Of a stretch of DNA of 64,000 bases, positions 50,557 through 59,604 are shown piece after piece. Each line of letters opens with the position of its first letter. Positions within the stretch are counted from its first letter, which is position 1. Both the position numbers and the translations under genes were made by a program. Source of the stretch: Mycobacterium sp. Aquia_216 (GTDB taxonomy: Bacteria > Actinomycetota > Actinomycetes > Mycobacteriales > Mycobacteriaceae); contig NZ_CP113529.1 in assembly GCF_026723865.1 (NCBI RefSeq), positions 4,216,001 to 4,280,000 of the forward strand. Direction: 5' to 3'. The notes under the pieces are model-generated. The model did no database searches. It saw nothing but the letters and a program-made list of their open reading frames with translations, and had not been told where the DNA came from.

Positions 50557-51795
50557 ATGACGACGGCAAAGCCCGACATTCGCGTTCTGGACGCCGACAC
50601 ATACGCCAACGGCGACCCAACGACGTTCGGGCTACCGTTGGAGCAATACGCCTATCTGCGGGATGAGGCGCCCTGCTACTTGCACGAATTCAACGATCCG
50701 ATGCTCATCGACCGCGCCTGGATCGTCAGCCGCCACGACGATATCTGGGCGGTCGACCGAAATTCCGAGCTCTATGCCGCCGACCGCGGCGGGGTCAACA
50801 TGTGGAAGGTGACTCCGCTTGACCCCAAGGTCGGGGGCAAGCCGGCGATGCTAACGATGGACGGCGCCAAGCACCGCACCCAGCGTGGAGTCATGAGCAA
50901 GGCGTTCACGCCCGGGATGGTCAAAAAGCTCGAGGACAAGTTTCGCGAGTACGCCGTCAACATCGTCGATGCGGCCTTGGAAAAGGGCAGTTTCAATTTC
51001 GTCACCGACATCGGTCACGCGATGCCGATGGAGGCGCTCGGCGACGTGCTGGGCGTTCCCGCCGGTGACCGGGAGAAGTTCTTCGCCTGGGTCGACACAT
51101 TCGCCGCGCCGTTCGATACCCGCATCACCCCCTCCTTCGAATACGTGATGCAGGCCATCTTCGCCCTCCTTGGCTACGCAGTTGAGCTGGGTGAGGTCAA
51201 GCGCCGAGAACCCGGGGATGATGTGATCAGCCAGCTGGTCCAGGCGGGTGCAGACGTCATTTCCGAGGACGAGCTGATGGGCAACGTGGCATTGCTGGCC
51301 TCCGGAGCCGCCGAAAGTACCCGTACCGCGCTGAGCCACGGAATGCACGAGCTGATGCGCAATCCGCAGCAGATGGCCTGGCTACGTGACCACGCCGACG
51401 ACATCCCCGGAAGCGCAATCCAGGAAATCGTGCGCATCGCAACACCGTTCACGCATCTGGTTCGCACCGCCACCGCCGATCACGAGTTGCACGGCCAACA
51501 GATCAAAGAAGGCGATGTCGTGCTCATGCTGTTCGCCGCCGGCAATTTCGACGAGCGCGCCTTCGACAACCCGAACAGCTTTGACCTGTCCCGCGAGAAG
51601 AATCCACACGTCAGCTTCGGCCGCGGCCCGCATCAGTGCCTGGGCAAGCACGTCGCGGGACTGGAGATGAAAATCCTGCTCGAAGAACTGTTGCAACGCA
51701 CTAAGGACATCACTCCCGATGGCGACATCAGCTACATCCGCGACGCCTATTCGCGGGGGGTTTACGAGCTGCCTGTCACAGTCACCCCCGCCTGA
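50557..51795 (+). CDS. Cytochrome P450
   Basis: The 412-residue soluble P450 has K-helix Glu290-x-x-Arg293 and heme loop FGRGPHQCLG with Cys361. The I-helix reads ASGAAESTRT (about 248-257). The usual acid is Glu, but the catalytic Thr pair is Ser-Thr, a modest departure from A/G-G-x-D/E-T-T. It heads a rightward operon with a ferredoxin (19 bp on), an ALDH and a CoA transferase. It hydroxylates an unknown hydrophobic substrate. TTAGGAG eight bases before the ATG is the ribosome site. Confidence 0.95.
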   Translation: MTTAKPDIRVLDADTYANGDPTTFGLPLEQYAYLRDEAPCYLHEFNDPMLIDRAWIVSRHDDIWAVDRNSELYAADRGGVNMWKVTPLDPKVGGKPAMLTMDGAKHRTQRGVMSKAFTPGMVKKLEDKFREYAVNIVDAALEKGSFNFVTDIGHAMPMEALGDVLGVPAGDREKFFAWVDTFAAPFDTRITPSFEYVMQAIFALLGYAVELGEVKRREPGDDVISQLVQAGADVISEDELMGNVALLASGAAESTRTALSHGMHELMRNPQQMAWLRDHADDIPGSAIQEIVRIATPFTHLVRTATADHELHGQQIKEGDVVLMLFAAGNFDERAFDNPNSFDLSREKNPHVSFGRGPHQCLGKHVAGLEMKILLEELLQRTKDITPDGDISYIRDAYSRGVYELPVTVTPA

Positions 51796-51814
51796 GCAAC
51801 GGGACTGACGCGCA

Positions 51815-52009
51815 ATGAAGGTCATCGTTGACACCGGCCGCTGCGAACTTCACGGGGAATGCACGATCGCCGCACCCGACGTGTTCACCATCGAAGACGA
51901 CAAAGACTGGGTAACCGTGCTCGATGCGCAACCCGGCGAGGATCGGCGCTCAGCAGTCGAGGAAGCCGCAATGATGTGTCCGGTGAGTGCGATCCGTATA
52001 GAGGACTGA
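51815..52009 (+). CDS. [3Fe-4S] ferredoxin (P450 partner)
   Basis: This 64-residue ferredoxin has ligands Cys10, Cys16 and Cys55 (MMCPVSAI). Residue 13 is His where a [4Fe-4S] protein would have Cys, so a three-iron cluster is expected, and His at this point is a known variant in mycobacterial P450 ferredoxins. It closely parallels the ferredoxin at 15895-16086. It lies between the P450 and ALDH genes and is the obvious electron donor to this P450. Confidence 0.93.
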   Translation: MKVIVDTGRCELHGECTIAAPDVFTIEDDKDWVTVLDAQPGEDRRSAVEEAAMMCPVSAIRIED

Positions 52010-52011
52010 CG

Positions 52012-53580
52012 TTGACTACTGCGAACAAGACCACACCGAAAATTCAGCCCGACAAGGCTCTCGACGCTTCAGATGTCGAGGTGCGTAATCCCGCTGACGG
52101 TTCGCTCGCCGGCGTGGTGCCGAACGTGCCGGCCGACCAAGTGGCAAAGCTAGCCGGAGAACTCCGAGTAGCACAGCCGGCCTGGGAGACGCTGGGGCCA
52201 CAAGGCCGTGCGGTGTATCTGCGGCGCTGGCTGGATTGGATCGTCGACAACCAAGACCGCATTCTTGGCCTGGTCCACCGCGAGGCCGGAAAATCCTGGG
52301 GCGACGCGCAGCTCGAGCTGCTGGTGTGCATGGAGGTCATCAACTACTACACCAAGCACGGAGCGGAGTTTCTGGCCGACGAAACCCGGCGCCCACACGG
52401 ACCGGCGTCAGCGACGAAGGGGCTCCGAATCCGTTACCGCCCTTACGAACTCGTCGGTGTCATCACCCCTTGGAACTACCCGCTGGGGATGCCGATGCTC
52501 GACGTGCCGCAAGCGTTGATGGCCGGTGCGGCCGTCCTCACCAAGCCGTCGGAGGAAACACCACTGGGCTGGGCCGAGGTCGCGAAAGGCTGGAACGAAA
52601 TCGGTGCGCCCCCCGTGCTGGGTTGCGTAACGGGTCGAGGCGAAACCGGCAGGGCGGTCGTGGACGCCGTCGACATGGTGCAGTTCACCGGATCCACCAA
52701 GACCGGCCGCCAAGTGGGCATCCGGTGCGCCGAACGACTGATTCCGGTCAGCCTCGAGTTGGGCGGCAAAGATGCGATGATCGTGCTGTCCGACGCGCCG
52801 CTGCAGCGGACTATCCGCGGAGCCATCTGGGCCGGACTGTTCAACTCCGGCCAATCCTGCGTCGCCGTCGAACGGATCTATGTCGAGGAACCGCTATACG
52901 ACGAATTCACATCGGGACTAGTCGAACAGGTCAACAAGCTGCGCCAGGGCCACGACGCGGCCGGCAGCTTTTCCACCGACATCGGAGCGCTGGCCAACGA
53001 AGCCCAGATGGCGATTGTCGAGCGCCACGTCAGCGATGCGGTAGCCCGCGGCGCACGCATCCTCACCGGCGGAAAACGAGCAGAGCGTGGCTTGTTCTAC
53101 CCGCCGACCGTGCTGGTGGACGTCGACCACACGATGGCCTGCATGCGGGAGGAAACCTTCGGACCCCTGCTGCCGATCATGAAAGTGTCGAGTGAAGACG
53201 AAGCCGTCGCCCTGGCCAACGACACCCCTTACGGCCTTGGCGCAAGCGTCTGGACAGCCAGCAAGGACCGTGGAGAGCGGGTCGGCCGGCGCATCGAAGC
53301 CGGCGGCGTCAACATCAACAACGCCATGATGCACGTGTTCCAGTTTCCACTGCCTATGGGCGGCTGGAAGCAATCCGGCCTTGGGCACCGGATGGGCGGC
53401 GCCGACGGCATCCGGAAATACTGCCGGGTACAGGCGCTGGTCAGTGAGAAGATCAGCCTGCCCACCGAAACACATTGGTACCCCTACTCATCGCGCAAGG
53501 CGCGGATCACCGGCGCTGTGCTTCGGTTGCTCGAAATGCACGACTGGCGTCGTCGGCTGGGCCGACGCCCGAAGTCGTGA
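52012..53580 (+). CDS. Aldehyde dehydrogenase
   Basis: The 522-residue NAD(P)-dependent aldehyde dehydrogenase has GVITPWNYPLGMPM at about 149-162, FTGSTKTGRQ, general base Glu249 in LELGGKDA and catalytic Cys283 in NSGQSCVAVE. The start is taken as TTG 52012, two bases after the ferredoxin stop with AGAGGAC upstream. The longer frame from 51859 is the ferredoxin shadow. The stop overlaps the next gene as GTGA. It would convert the aldehyde produced via the P450 into an acid. Confidence 0.92.
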   Translation: MTTANKTTPKIQPDKALDASDVEVRNPADGSLAGVVPNVPADQVAKLAGELRVAQPAWETLGPQGRAVYLRRWLDWIVDNQDRILGLVHREAGKSWGDAQLELLVCMEVINYYTKHGAEFLADETRRPHGPASATKGLRIRYRPYELVGVITPWNYPLGMPMLDVPQALMAGAAVLTKPSEETPLGWAEVAKGWNEIGAPPVLGCVTGRGETGRAVVDAVDMVQFTGSTKTGRQVGIRCAERLIPVSLELGGKDAMIVLSDAPLQRTIRGAIWAGLFNSGQSCVAVERIYVEEPLYDEFTSGLVEQVNKLRQGHDAAGSFSTDIGALANEAQMAIVERHVSDAVARGARILTGGKRAERGLFYPPTVLVDVDHTMACMREETFGPLLPIMKVSSEDEAVALANDTPYGLGASVWTASKDRGERVGRRIEAGGVNINNAMMHVFQFPLPMGGWKQSGLGHRMGGADGIRKYCRVQALVSEKISLPTETHWYPYSSRKARITGAVLRLLEMHDWRRRLGRRPKS

Positions 53581-54731
53581 CGGGGCCCCCCACCGCTCCG
53601 GTGAGCCGCGGGCCGCTCGACGGCCTCAGGATTATCGAGCTCGCCGGTATCGGCCCCGGGCCTTATGCGGCAATGCTGCTGGCCGATCTGGGCGCCGACG
53701 TTGTGCGTGTCGAGCGTCCCGGTCCTCCCGCCAGCGCGGTTCCTCCCGAGCAGGATGTGTTGCGGCGCAACCGCCGATCGATCGTCGTGGATCTGCGCGA
53801 GCCCGAAGGCGTGGCCACCGTGTTGGCATTGACTGCCAAGGCTGATGTCCTGCTGGAAGGCTTTCGGCCGGGAGTCACAGAACGCCTCGGGCTCGGTCCG
53901 ACCGACTGCTGGAACGTCAACCCACGGCTGGTCTACGGACGCATGACCGGCTGGGGTCAGTCGGGTCCGTTGGCGTCGGCCGCCGGCCACGACATCGGGT
54001 ACATCGCCGTAACCGGGGCGCTGGCAGCGATCGGTCGTGCCGGAGAGGCGCCCGTACCACCGGTGAACCTGGTCGGTGACTTTGGCGGTGGGTCAACGTT
54101 TCTCGTAATCGGCGTGCTAGCCGCGGTATGGGAGGCCAGTCGCTCCGGCCGCGGTCAAATCGTCGACGCGGCGATCGTCGACGGAGCCAGCTCGCTGACC
54201 GCGCTTTTGCATGGACTTATGGCCGCCGGGCAGTGGGTCGATCGGCGCGGACACAACTTCCTCGACAGCGGCGTGCCGTGGTATGACACCTACCGCACCG
54301 CCGACGACCGGTGGATGGCTGTCGGCGCCCTGGAGGCGAAGTTCTACGCCCAATTCACCGACCTGTTGGGGATTTCGGACGACCTCGCCGAACGTGACGA
54401 TCCTTCGAGGTGGCCGCAATTGCGGGAGGCGATCGCACGAGCATTCGCGACGCGGACCCAGGACGAGTGGATAGCGGTGTTCGAAGGCACCGACGCCTGC
54501 GTCGCACCCGTCTTGTCACTGACCGAAGCCGCCGCCCATCCGCACCTGGCTGCGCGCGACACGTTCATCGAAGTCGGCGGCGTGACTCAACCGGCGCCCG
54601 CCCCCCGGTTCAGCCGAACGGTCCCGCAAGCTCCGACACCGCCTCGCCCGGTCGGTGCGGACACGGCGGATGTGTTGCGCGATTGGATGATTGCCGAGGG
54701 CGCGGTCGCACCCCACGGCGGCGATCAGTAG
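53577..54731 (+). CDS. CaiB/BaiF (family III) CoA transferase or acyl-CoA racemase
   Basis: In this 384-residue family III CoA-transferase fold, GPLDGLRIIELAGIGPGPYAAMLLADLGADVVRVE is the N-terminal signature, then RRSIVVDLREPEG, and RMTGWGQSGPLASAAGHDIGYIA contains the His of the active site. It closely resembles alpha-methylacyl-CoA racemases (AMACR/Mcr), which set the stereochemistry of 2-methyl-branched acyl-CoAs before beta-oxidation of isoprenoid or sterol side chains. The start is the GTG overlapping the ALDH TGA. Racemase is the preferred reading. Confidence 0.9.
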   Translation: MTGPPTAPVSRGPLDGLRIIELAGIGPGPYAAMLLADLGADVVRVERPGPPASAVPPEQDVLRRNRRSIVVDLREPEGVATVLALTAKADVLLEGFRPGVTERLGLGPTDCWNVNPRLVYGRMTGWGQSGPLASAAGHDIGYIAVTGALAAIGRAGEAPVPPVNLVGDFGGGSTFLVIGVLAAVWEASRSGRGQIVDAAIVDGASSLTALLHGLMAAGQWVDRRGHNFLDSGVPWYDTYRTADDRWMAVGALEAKFYAQFTDLLGISDDLAERDDPSRWPQLREAIARAFATRTQDEWIAVFEGTDACVAPVLSLTEAAAHPHLAARDTFIEVGGVTQPAPAPRFSRTVPQAPTPPRPVGADTADVLRDWMIAEGAVAPHGGDQ

Positions 54732-54747
54732 GAGCGACGCAGCCTGT

Positions 54748-54768
54748 GCCGTACTTCTGGCTGGTGCG
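54748..54768 (+). repeat. 21-bp inverted repeat, remnant of acyl-CoA dehydrogenase gene
   Basis: These 21 bases are identical to the reverse complement of 56225-56245 inside the acyl-CoA dehydrogenase gene, and about 33 of 41 bases match around them. In the right frame it still reads PYFWLVRM, the enzyme's C-terminal motif. It is therefore a scrap of a related gene, facing the CoA transferase direction. The pair brackets the APH-like gene. Confidence 0.65.
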
Positions 54769-54783
54769 GATGCAATGGATGAG

Positions 54784-55986
54784 TCAGATGCCGAGTGCTT
54801 CGAAGCTGTCGAGATCATCGATCGCGGTGGCAATCCGCTCAATGATTGTGAGACAGACATCCACGGGCTGCATCTTTGGCTGGTAGAACGCCCGCCCAAT
54901 GGTGAACGCCCACGCGGAATATGGGTAAAAAAGACACTGCCGGTAGCGTAACCACGCCTCATCGAAGCTGGGCGCCTTTCCGCCCGCCCTATCGAGCTCT
55001 TCTAGGTAGAGTCCGAGCAGATCCCTCTCCCACTTGCGGCGATCGTCGGGCTCACACGCCGATCCAACAAAATACGAGTAGTCGTAGGCCCAGCCCCCCT
55101 GCATTGTCGCCTGCCAGTCGCCAAGGCCCATCCGGCCGTTGCCGATGATGTATGTCTGGCCGGCGTGACTATCGCCATGCAGTAGCGTTGGCGGCAGGAC
55201 CTCGGTCAAGATCTCAAGGCTCCTCTTGGTGCCTTTCCACAGTCGGTCGGCCTGACCGTACAACTGCGCGGGGATGATGCTCTTTGCACGCTCCATACCA
55301 ACAGCGCAACGACGTTCGAAGTCTATGAACTGTGAGACGTTGTTGAAGTGGTCGATCGGGTTCTTCAGAATTTTCAACTCGGGAGCCTCCCACCAGACGC
55401 CGTGGTAAGCAGCCATGTTGAGGAGGACATCCTCGACCTGGCCACGGGTCAGCGGTGTAGTCGGCCGGATGAATCGGGCGCCCTTGGTAACAGCGACGTC
55501 TTCCATGAGAATCATCGAACGCCAAGAGGACTCGTCTACCCCGCCCCAATATCCTTTGGGAGCCTCCATCGTGACTGCGGGCCGAAAGTTCAGAAAGAAG
55601 TTAGTCTCGCCGTGAAGGACGTCGGCGGCGCCGAGCACGAGACGCTGGCTGAATTGCGCGGTTGTTTTGGTGAATAGCATTGTCGGCAAACCGGCCGCCT
55701 GCCCAGCCGCGTTGTAGGTCACACGCAGTGCGGTTCGGGTGGACGTGCCGACGCTGCCTCCCGGCGTCGAGTAGGAGGTGACAAGCGCACCTGGATGCTC
55801 GTGGCAAAGCACGTCGGTCAGCCACTGTTCGTTGAGTTCGGTCCCGTTGCGTGGGACGTCCGCACGCGAGCGTAGCTGTGGTGGTCGGAATTGTTCGCCG
55901 ATCATCTGTGCACCGATCGCCACGGCCCGCTTGGCGAGCCATAACTTGTAGTTTGCGGGCCGGAGGTCGTCGCTCGATGCCGGCAT
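54784..55986 (-). CDS. Aminoglycoside-phosphotransferase-like kinase
   Basis: The 400-residue APH/choline-kinase-like protein has catalytic loop LLHGDSHAGQTYIIG with the Asp, a metal-binding GLGDWQATMQGGWAYDYSYFVG, and an upstream nucleotide-binding lobe. Members next to acyl-CoA dehydrogenases in actinobacteria are thought to phosphorylate hydroxyacyl or other small molecules, as for ACAD10/11-type pairs. The start is the ATG of MPASSDD with GGGAG seven bases before. The acyl-CoA dehydrogenase gene upstream is transcribed the same way. Antibiotic resistance is not implied. Confidence 0.87.
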   Translation of the reverse strand: MPASSDDLRPANYKLWLAKRAVAIGAQMIGEQFRPPQLRSRADVPRNGTELNEQWLTDVLCHEHPGALVTSYSTPGGSVGTSTRTALRVTYNAAGQAAGLPTMLFTKTTAQFSQRLVLGAADVLHGETNFFLNFRPAVTMEAPKGYWGGVDESSWRSMILMEDVAVTKGARFIRPTTPLTRGQVEDVLLNMAAYHGVWWEAPELKILKNPIDHFNNVSQFIDFERRCAVGMERAKSIIPAQLYGQADRLWKGTKRSLEILTEVLPPTLLHGDSHAGQTYIIGNGRMGLGDWQATMQGGWAYDYSYFVGSACEPDDRRKWERDLLGLYLEELDRAGGKAPSFDEAWLRYRQCLFYPYSAWAFTIGRAFYQPKMQPVDVCLTIIERIATAIDDLDSFEALGI

Positions 55987-56139
55987 GGTGTGGCTCCCTG
56001 TCAATTGCGCTGCCCTACAGACGTAGTCCAGGAACGATATTTTAGATTTATTATGTCTCATTAATTGATCACGACAGGAATTACTGCCGTACAACCACGT
56101 TCAATTCGACACTGCGGTCGGGAGCCTCCCCATCGACAT

Positions 56140-57312
56140 TCAATACGAGCGGGGCAACCCGAGGGAATGCTCGGCGACGAAGTTCAGGATCATCTCCTTC
56201 GAGACGGGTCCCATGTTCAGCATGCGCACCAGCCAGAAGTACGGCGCAAGCTGGTACTCGTAGGTCACGCCATTGCCACCGTGCACGGAGACCGCCGCAT
56301 CCAGCGCTTCCAAACCGGCTGCGGCGCCAAGATATTTGGCCATATTGGCTAATTCTCCGACCTCGGCTCCGGAATCGTAGAGTTCACAGGCGCGGTTTGC
56401 CACCAACTGCGCAGCTTGCAAGTGGATGTGCGCGGCGGCGAGCGGATGGGCGATCGCCTGATGCCCGCCGATCGGCTGATCCCACACCCGCCGCTGGTTG
56501 GCGTAAGCAACCGCCTTCCGCAGCGCATAGTGTCCTATCCCGGTGCAAATTGAGCTTGTCAGGATTCGCTCGGTGTTGAGTCCGGTGAAAGCCACTGCCA
56601 GCCCTTTGTTTTCGAACCCAACTAGATTCACGGCAGGAACCTGAACACTGTCAAAGAAGACTTGATGGCTTTTGTCCGGCTGGTTCATTACCGTTCGGAT
56701 TGGCGTCCACGACACGCCAGGCGTATCGACATCGACCATGAACACCGACAGACGTCCACGCCCGCTGCGTTCATCGACGCTGGTGCGTGCGACTACCATC
56801 ACCCACTGCGCCGACTCCATACCCGTGATGAAGACCTTCTGGCCGTTGATAACGTAGTGCTCGCCCCTGCGGCTAGCCACGGTGGAAATCCGGTGGGCGT
56901 TCGCCCCGGCATCCGGCTCGGTGATCGCGAACGCCAAACGTGTTTCGCCGGTGGCCACCCCTGGCAACCATCTTGCCTTCTGCTCCTCGGTGGCACTGCG
57001 ACTCAAAATGGTTCCGGTGACTCCCGCCGAGAACAGCATCGCCTGTAACGGGCAGCCGGCAAGAGCGGTTTCCTGAACGACGATCGCCAGCTCGCGCAGC
57101 CCCAGTCCCCCGCCACCGTATTCCTCGGGTAGGTGCACGCCGAGGTATCCCTTGGTGCCCAACGCATCCCAGAGTTCCGCGCAATTGGTGCCGTCGTCGA
57201 CCTGTTGTTGGTAGTAGGCGGGCCCAAATGCGCCGGCGATTCCGCCGACGGCATCACGAATCGCCTGCTCTTCTCGTCCGGTTGTGAAAAGGGTGCCCGT
57301 GTCAGCAGCCAT
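56140..57312 (-). CDS. Acyl-CoA dehydrogenase (FadE type)
   Basis: This 390-residue acyl-CoA dehydrogenase has LAFAITEPDAGANAHRIS, KVFITGMESAQWVMVVARTS, VSVHGGNGVTYEYQLAPYFWLVRM and a C-terminus lacking the EGTNEIQ motif, which is replaced by MGPVSKEMILNFVAEHSLG. Such a tail is seen in divergent FadE groups. It lies 38 bp after the Baeyer-Villiger monooxygenase gene and before the kinase gene, so the three form a likely transcript. ACAD plus APH-like kinase recalls the eukaryotic ACAD10/11 fusion. Confidence 0.9.
   Translation of the reverse strand: MAADTGTLFTTGREEQAIRDAVGGIAGAFGPAYYQQQVDDGTNCAELWDALGTKGYLGVHLPEEYGGGGLGLRELAIVVQETALAGCPLQAMLFSAGVTGTILSRSATEEQKARWLPGVATGETRLAFAITEPDAGANAHRISTVASRRGEHYVINGQKVFITGMESAQWVMVVARTSVDERSGRGRLSVFMVDVDTPGVSWTPIRTVMNQPDKSHQVFFDSVQVPAVNLVGFENKGLAVAFTGLNTERILTSSICTGIGHYALRKAVAYANQRRVWDQPIGGHQAIAHPLAAAHIHLQAAQLVANRACELYDSGAEVGELANMAKYLGAAAGLEALDAAVSVHGGNGVTYEYQLAPYFWLVRMLNMGPVSKEMILNFVAEHSLGLPRSY
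56225..56245 (-). repeat. 21-bp inverted repeat partner inside FadE gene
   Basis: This stretch encodes PYFWLVR in the acyl-CoA dehydrogenase and is the intact partner of the scrap at 54748-54768. The two copies are 1.46 kb apart in inverted orientation. Confidence 0.65.
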
Positions 57313-57350
57313 CGACCTTCATCCTCGTCAGCGACGTATCACCGGTGCAG

Positions 57351-59306
57351 CTACGCGAACAGTTCGGCGGCCTCCGAGGAGGCTGTCACTTCGTGATAGT
57401 CATTCACGTCGAACTCGTTTATCCGGTCCCAGTATTCGATGTACTTCCACGGCCCGGTGACAACGACGCGTCCGGCATCATTGCGGTAATAGGTCGTCAT
57501 CCCCTTGTGCGACCAGATGCAGTGCGCCAATGCTTCATCGAGCTCTTCGTTGTAGCGTTCGAATACGCCGCGGTCCACCTCGACGGTGTCGGTCTCGTTG
57601 ACCAGCAGATGACGGATCGCCTGCATGATGTAGCGGACCTGAAATTCGGTCGCGTGTATCGCGCTTCCGCCGTGACCGGCATTCGTGTTCGGGCCGTTGA
57701 CAATGAAGAAATTCGGAAAATCCGGGACGGTCACCCCCAGGTAGGCCCGGGCATCATTGGCACCCCACTGCTCACGCAGCGTCTCGCCGGAGTTTCCGAT
57801 GATGTCCATCGGCCAGAGAAATTGCAGCACCTTAAAACCGGTGGCCAAAACGATCACGTCGGCCGGCACTTCAACGCCTGAGCAGGTCACCACGTTGTTG
57901 CCGTCGACCCGCTCCACCGCCTCGGTGACTAGCGTGACGTCGTCCCGGCACATCGTCTTGTACCAGCGGTTATCGATCAACGGGCGCTTACCATAGGGCG
58001 GGTAATCCGGCAGGCAGGCGTCCACCAGATCCGGCCGATCGGCGAGCTGCTCGGTGATGTATTTGGTGAGGAATATCCGGTGGCGATCGTTGGCCTCGTT
58101 GACAGAGCGCTCCGGATGAGGCCAGTTCGGATCGATCCGCAGCGCTGAGTGCAGCCGGTCGCTGAAGTTCCAAAACGACCGCAGCCGGTACCACTGAATG
58201 TAGAAGGGAATCTCCTTCATCAGGAATCGGACGGACTCTTTGACCGCACGATGGTAGTTGGGATGCGGTATGGCCCACTGCTTCGATCGTTGAAAGACGG
58301 TCACATGACTCGCTGTGTCGACGATGGATGGCACCACTTGCATTGCACTAGCGCCATTCCCGATCACGGCGACGCGCTTGTCGGTCAAGTCGACCGAGGT
58401 ATCCCACGCTGCGGTATGCATGACCGGTCCGGGGAACGCGTCCAGCCCGGAGATCGGCGGAATCGAGGGCCGGTTCACCATGCCTACGGCAGTGACCAGC
58501 ACGTTGGCCGCGAGAGTCTCCGCGTCGCCGTTGGGGTTTTTGACCTCGATCTGCCATGTCGCATTGGCGGTTTCGAAGTGTGCACGCACCACCTCGGTGC
58601 TGAATCGGATGTGCCGCTTGACATCGGCTTCGGTCGCGACGCGCTGGATGTAGGCTTGGACCTCGTCACGCTTGGCGAAGTAGGTGGTGATATCCGGGTT
58701 TGGCGCAAACGAGAAGGCGTAGAGATGGCCGGGCGTGTCCACACCACAACCGGGGTAGACGTTCTCGAGCCAAGTGCCGCCCAGATCTTCGTCTTTTTCC
58801 AGTACGACAAAGTCGACGCCGGCCGTCGCGAGTTTTATTGCCATGCAGATCCCCGACAAGCCTGCTCCGATGATCGCAACACGGAAGTCGCTGGGGATCG
58901 ACTCAGCGGGTATCTCGATGTCTCGCGAGATGAAATCCATTTCCTCCGAGAGCAGTTCGCCATACTCAAGGGGCACTTCCTCTACCATCGCGCAGCCAAG
59001 CATGCGCGTCACCTCATCCGGCGAAGGGGTGACCGGCTGAAGTCGACCTTCATAGAACGCGACCACTGCCTCTAGGGCAGCAGCACGCACCTCTGCCTGA
59101 AGCTCGGGGGAAAGGCCGCCGGAGTCGTTGTCGTCCAATGGCTTTCCCCGCAAGGGCCGAAACGGCGGGCTGGTCCACTTTCCGTCACCTGTGAGATGCT
59201 TTAGGACAAGCAGCAGCGTAGGAAGATTGGCATCCTCGAGCGCTGCCCGAAGCCTCTCAACCCAGTCGGGAACTCGCTCCCAGGGCGCCGACACGGCAGT
59301 GGTCAT
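57351..59306 (-). CDS. Baeyer-Villiger flavin monooxygenase
   Basis: The 651-residue class B flavoprotein monooxygenase has a first Rossmann motif GAGLSG at 148-153 for FAD, a Baeyer-Villiger fingerprint F-x-G-x-x-x-H-x-x-x-W-D at Phe291-Asp302 (FPGPVMHTAAWD), and a second Rossmann motif GNGASA at 316-321 for NADPH. The 140-residue N-terminal extension resembles that of 4-hydroxyacetophenone monooxygenase-type enzymes (about 640 residues). It inserts oxygen next to a ketone to give an ester or lactone. Its promoter has the TTGAAC-N7-TCTCAA operator, pairing it with the oxidase genes at 60355-61256. Confidence 0.93.
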   Translation of the reverse strand: MTTAVSAPWERVPDWVERLRAALEDANLPTLLLVLKHLTGDGKWTSPPFRPLRGKPLDDNDSGGLSPELQAEVRAAALEAVVAFYEGRLQPVTPSPDEVTRMLGCAMVEEVPLEYGELLSEEMDFISRDIEIPAESIPSDFRVAIIGAGLSGICMAIKLATAGVDFVVLEKDEDLGGTWLENVYPGCGVDTPGHLYAFSFAPNPDITTYFAKRDEVQAYIQRVATEADVKRHIRFSTEVVRAHFETANATWQIEVKNPNGDAETLAANVLVTAVGMVNRPSIPPISGLDAFPGPVMHTAAWDTSVDLTDKRVAVIGNGASAMQVVPSIVDTASHVTVFQRSKQWAIPHPNYHRAVKESVRFLMKEIPFYIQWYRLRSFWNFSDRLHSALRIDPNWPHPERSVNEANDRHRIFLTKYITEQLADRPDLVDACLPDYPPYGKRPLIDNRWYKTMCRDDVTLVTEAVERVDGNNVVTCSGVEVPADVIVLATGFKVLQFLWPMDIIGNSGETLREQWGANDARAYLGVTVPDFPNFFIVNGPNTNAGHGGSAIHATEFQVRYIMQAIRHLLVNETDTVEVDRGVFERYNEELDEALAHCIWSHKGMTTYYRNDAGRVVVTGPWKYIEYWDRINEFDVNDYHEVTASSEAAELFA

Positions 59307-59398
59307 AAACGTTCCTCCGCCTCCGACCTCTGCCTCACGACACCACGGTCAACGCCTGACGGCGAAACCTCTCGTGGCAGGGTCGTCAATTTTTCTTT

Positions 59399-59417
59399 TT
59401 GAACTATCGCGTCTCAA
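59399..59417. promoter_or_regulatory. Operator TTGAAC-N7-TCTCAA before monooxygenase
   Basis: This is an imperfect copy of the perfect TTGAGA-N7-TCTCAA at 61294-61312, with the same spacer length and a shared GCGTCTCAATA right side. It lies about 93 bp before the monooxygenase ATG. The remaining gap to 59604 has one GAACGATCG element (59569-59577) and no gene. Confidence 0.65.
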
Positions 59418-59604
59418 TATAAGGCAGATATCGTGGTCAGCGCAACATCTGCGGTCGGATCGTCGCGCGAGGGTTCGTTCTCCGTCGGTGCTGTCTTCGC
59501 CCGGTCAGAAACCGCTCTGACCTGCACGATCAGAGGGTAAGACTAGGCCCAAGGATTCAGCCTCAAGAGAACGATCGTGCGCACAGCCAGCGGTGGACCG
59601 TCGA

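Noticed and set aside
54784..55986. Antibiotic-resistance aminoglycoside phosphotransferase
   Set aside because: Only the general kinase fold is visible, and the neighbourhood is acyl-CoA metabolism; such proteins commonly have metabolic roles.
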